From positions 1 to 5,853 of the forward strand of contig CALCBO010000055.1 in NCBI GenBank assembly GCA_937897245.1: a stretch of DNA of 5,853 bases, read 5' to 3'. Positions 4,963 through 5,853 of this stretch are shown in pieces; within the stretch, counting starts at the first letter, position 1, and each line of letters begins with the position of its first letter. The DNA comes from an uncultured Caryophanales bacterium (GTDB taxonomy: Bacteria > Bacillota_I > Bacilli_A > RF39 > UBA660). The notes beneath the pieces were generated by a model that was not told the DNA's origin, made no database searches, and saw nothing but the letters and a program-made list of their open reading frames with translations. Position numbers and translations under genes: made by a program.

Positions 4963-5409
4963 ATGAAATATGAAGTAAGTAAAGGAACACTTGCGATAAT
5001 TCCAAATGAAAATAATCAAAGTTTAGTTTATGAAGATATGGAAAGGTATATTGTTGATGAAACACCATTTCAGATTATGGAGGAAAGTTGTAAATACTTT
5101 GGAAGTACTTATGAAGGAAGAAAAAATGGTGCTAAGGAGATATTAGGTGCAGAGTATAAAGTACCTATTGTAGTTGAAGATTCAGATAATTTAATTATTT
5201 TTCCAACTACTTCTCCTTTAGCAGAAGATTGTGTTTGGATTAGTTTAAAAAGGGTAAAGAAAATACAGAGGATTGATTCTAGTAATACAAAGATTATTTT
5301 TGATAATAATCAGGAAATTATTGTTCCTTGTTCCTATAGAACTATTGAGAATCAGTTATCTAGAGCATCACGTTTAGATTTAATATTAAGAAACCATAAA
5401 AATAGTTAA
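4963..5409 (+). CDS. ComK-family protein (competence transcription factor-like), short form
   Basis: Encodes 148 residues. From memory of Bacillus subtilis ComK (about 192 residues), the match runs along most of the length. It begins with YEVSKGTLAIIP near the N-terminus, then SCKYFGSTYEGRKNG (42–56, against SCRFFGSSYAGRKAG). It continues with PIVVEDSDNLIIFPTTSP (68–85), CVWIS (90–94) and SYRTIENQLSRASRL (124–138, against SYNSFENQVYRTAWL). In B. subtilis ComK activates DNA-uptake genes by binding paired AT-rich boxes. This protein ends soon after the last block. It lacks the C-terminal tail that in B. subtilis carries the MecA-binding FMLYP motif and contributes to activation. The start has GGGGGG 6 nt upstream. 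It lies alone between terminators at dnaN and its own end, where yaaA is usually found. Whether it regulates competence or something else is open. Confidence 0.85.
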   Translation: MKYEVSKGTLAIIPNENNQSLVYEDMERYIVDETPFQIMEESCKYFGSTYEGRKNGAKEILGAEYKVPIVVEDSDNLIIFPTTSPLAEDCVWISLKRVKKIQRIDSSNTKIIFDNNQEIIVPCSYRTIENQLSRASRLDLILRNHKNS

Positions 5410-5425
5410 ATTTAACTATTTTTTT
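5398..5425 (+). terminator. Intrinsic terminator at the end of the comK-like gene
   Basis: A perfect 26-base palindrome centred between 5410 and 5411 (AAAAATAGTTAAA and its complement) includes the stop codon and runs into a T-tract to 5425. The stem is weak, with a single G–C pair. The preceding A-run makes it possibly bidirectional. Confidence 0.6.
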
Positions 5426-5446
5426 AGTGCTTTTTAGGGTCATTTA

Positions 5447-5455
5447 TGCTATAAT
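5447..5455 (+). promoter_or_regulatory. Extended -10 promoter of recF
   Basis: TGCTATAAT is a perfect extended -10 (TATAAT at 5450–5455); no good -35 is seen. The start would be near 5462, leaving a leader of about 60 nt. With a terminator just upstream, recF is probably transcribed separately from the comK-like gene. Confidence 0.65.
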
Positions 5456-5458
5456 AGT

Positions 5459-5472
5459 CCTATGTGTATAGG
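5459..5472 (+). other. Hairpin or palindrome at the recF transcription start
   Basis: CCTAT (5459–5463) and ATAGG (5468–5472) form a 5-bp stem around GTGT. A second ATAGG at 5488–5492 could compete for pairing with CCTAT if transcription starts early enough. As DNA it could also be an operator straddling the start site. Confidence 0.35.
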
Positions 5473-5500
5473 AAACCATATTAGGGGATAGGTGACGCGT

Positions 5501-5515
5501 ATGAGTCTTTTATGA
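5501..5515 (+). CDS. Possible four-codon leader ORF before recF
   Basis: ATG AGT CTT TTA TGA (Met-Ser-Leu-Leu) is preceded by AGGTGA (5490–5495), a fair Shine-Dalgarno match, with 5-nt spacing. Its stop overlaps the GAGGG ribosome site of recF (5514–5518), 7 nt before the recF ATG, so it could couple translation into recF. Such a short frame may well be chance, and there is no evidence that the peptide matters. Confidence 0.2.
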   Translation: MSLL

Positions 5516-5522
5516 GGGTTAA

Positions 5523-5853
5523 ATGAAAATTACTAAGTTAAATTTGTCTTGTTTTAGGAATTATTCTAATCTTTCAATTAAATTTAATGATGGAATGAAT
5601 ATTTTTGTGGGAGATAATGCCCAAGGAAAAACCAATATATTAGAGGGTATTACTATGTTAGCATTGACTAAATCTCATAGAATTGGTGTTAGTCCCAATA
5701 TTATCATGTTTGGGAAAAATAAGTGTAATTTAAATGGTATTATTAAAAAAGATAGAATTATTTCAAAGTTGGAAATAAAAATTTCAGAAGATAGTAAAAA
5801 ATTAAAAGTAAATCAAACAAATATTAAAAAAGTAGTTGATTCTATTTCTCATT
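5523..5853 (+). CDS. recF: DNA replication and repair protein RecF, N-terminal part (runs off the window)
   Basis: The first 110 residues of RecF, an SMC-like ATPase that loads RecA at single-strand gaps together with RecO and RecR. The full family length is about 360–375, so roughly 70% lies beyond the window. Seen: the opening MKITKLNLSCFRNYSNLSIKF (shown here as start and end of one block at 1–21), Walker A GDNAQGKT (30–37) followed by NILEGI, and the family's LTKSHR block (48–53). The Walker B and signature motifs are outside. The ATG at 5523 has GAGGG (5514–5518) just upstream with short spacing. Position after dnaN is conserved, but the small S4-domain gene that usually precedes recF is absent here, and the gene has its own promoter and leader. 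Confidence 0.95.
   Translation, partial: MKITKLNLSCFRNYSNLSIKFNDGMNIFVGDNAQGKTNILEGITMLALTKSHRIGVSPNIIMFGKNKCNLNGIIKKDRIISKLEIKISEDSKKLKVNQTNIKKVVDSISH

Noticed and set aside
5462..5491. Nine-codon frame (MCIGNHIRG) at the recF transcription start
   Set aside because: It would begin at or beside the predicted start site with no ribosome site, so translation is unlikely.
1..5853. CRISPR arrays, insertion sequences, tRNA or rRNA genes
   Set aside because: No regularly spaced repeats, transposase frames, terminal inverted repeats, tRNA-like cloverleaf or rRNA sequence was seen.

Overview
The window is the replication-origin region of a very AT-rich, low-GC Gram-positive bacterium (Firmicutes/Bacilli or a close relative). 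Gene order supports this: jag–yidC–rnpA–rpmH leftward, then a non-coding origin, then dnaA–dnaN–(comK-like)–recF rightward. Both arms read away from the origin, so all genes lie on the leading strand. The six complete genes all stop with TAA, Trp codons are TGG, and no in-frame TGA occurs, so nothing suggests a mycoplasma-type recoding of TGA. I cannot name the species from sequence alone.

Left arm (1–1797, minus strand). A strong promoter (TTGACA, 18-nt spacer, TATAAT) drives rpmH, encoding a short 40-residue ribosomal protein L34. A stem-loop with a U-tract separates rpmH from rnpA (RNase P protein). yidC (lipoprotein-type membrane insertase) starts 3 nt after the rnpA stop. jag/khpB (RNA-binding protein, cut by the window edge) starts inside the end of yidC. 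This is the conserved translation, RNA-processing and membrane-insertion cluster that flanks oriC.

Origin (1798–2158 and 3533–3663). DnaA-box-like 9-mers lie both upstream of dnaA and between dnaA and dnaN, which fits a bipartite origin of the Bacillus type. The commonest box is a variant, TTTTCCACA, rather than TTATCCACA. Very T-rich tracts precede dnaA. Extended -10 elements (TGATATAAT) sit upstream of both dnaA and dnaN.

Right arm (2159–5853, plus strand). dnaA (initiator) and dnaN (sliding clamp) are typical, and dnaN ends at an intrinsic terminator. The slot that usually holds the small S4-domain gene yaaA holds instead a 148-residue ComK-family protein (competence transcription factor) with its own leader and terminator. 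It lacks the C-terminal tail of Bacillus subtilis ComK. recF (recombination mediator, cut by the window edge) follows, with its own extended -10 promoter and a small structured leader.

The main surprise is the ComK-like gene embedded in the origin cluster. Secondary points are the shortened L34, the DnaA-box pair inside the 3' end of dnaN, and the recF leader.
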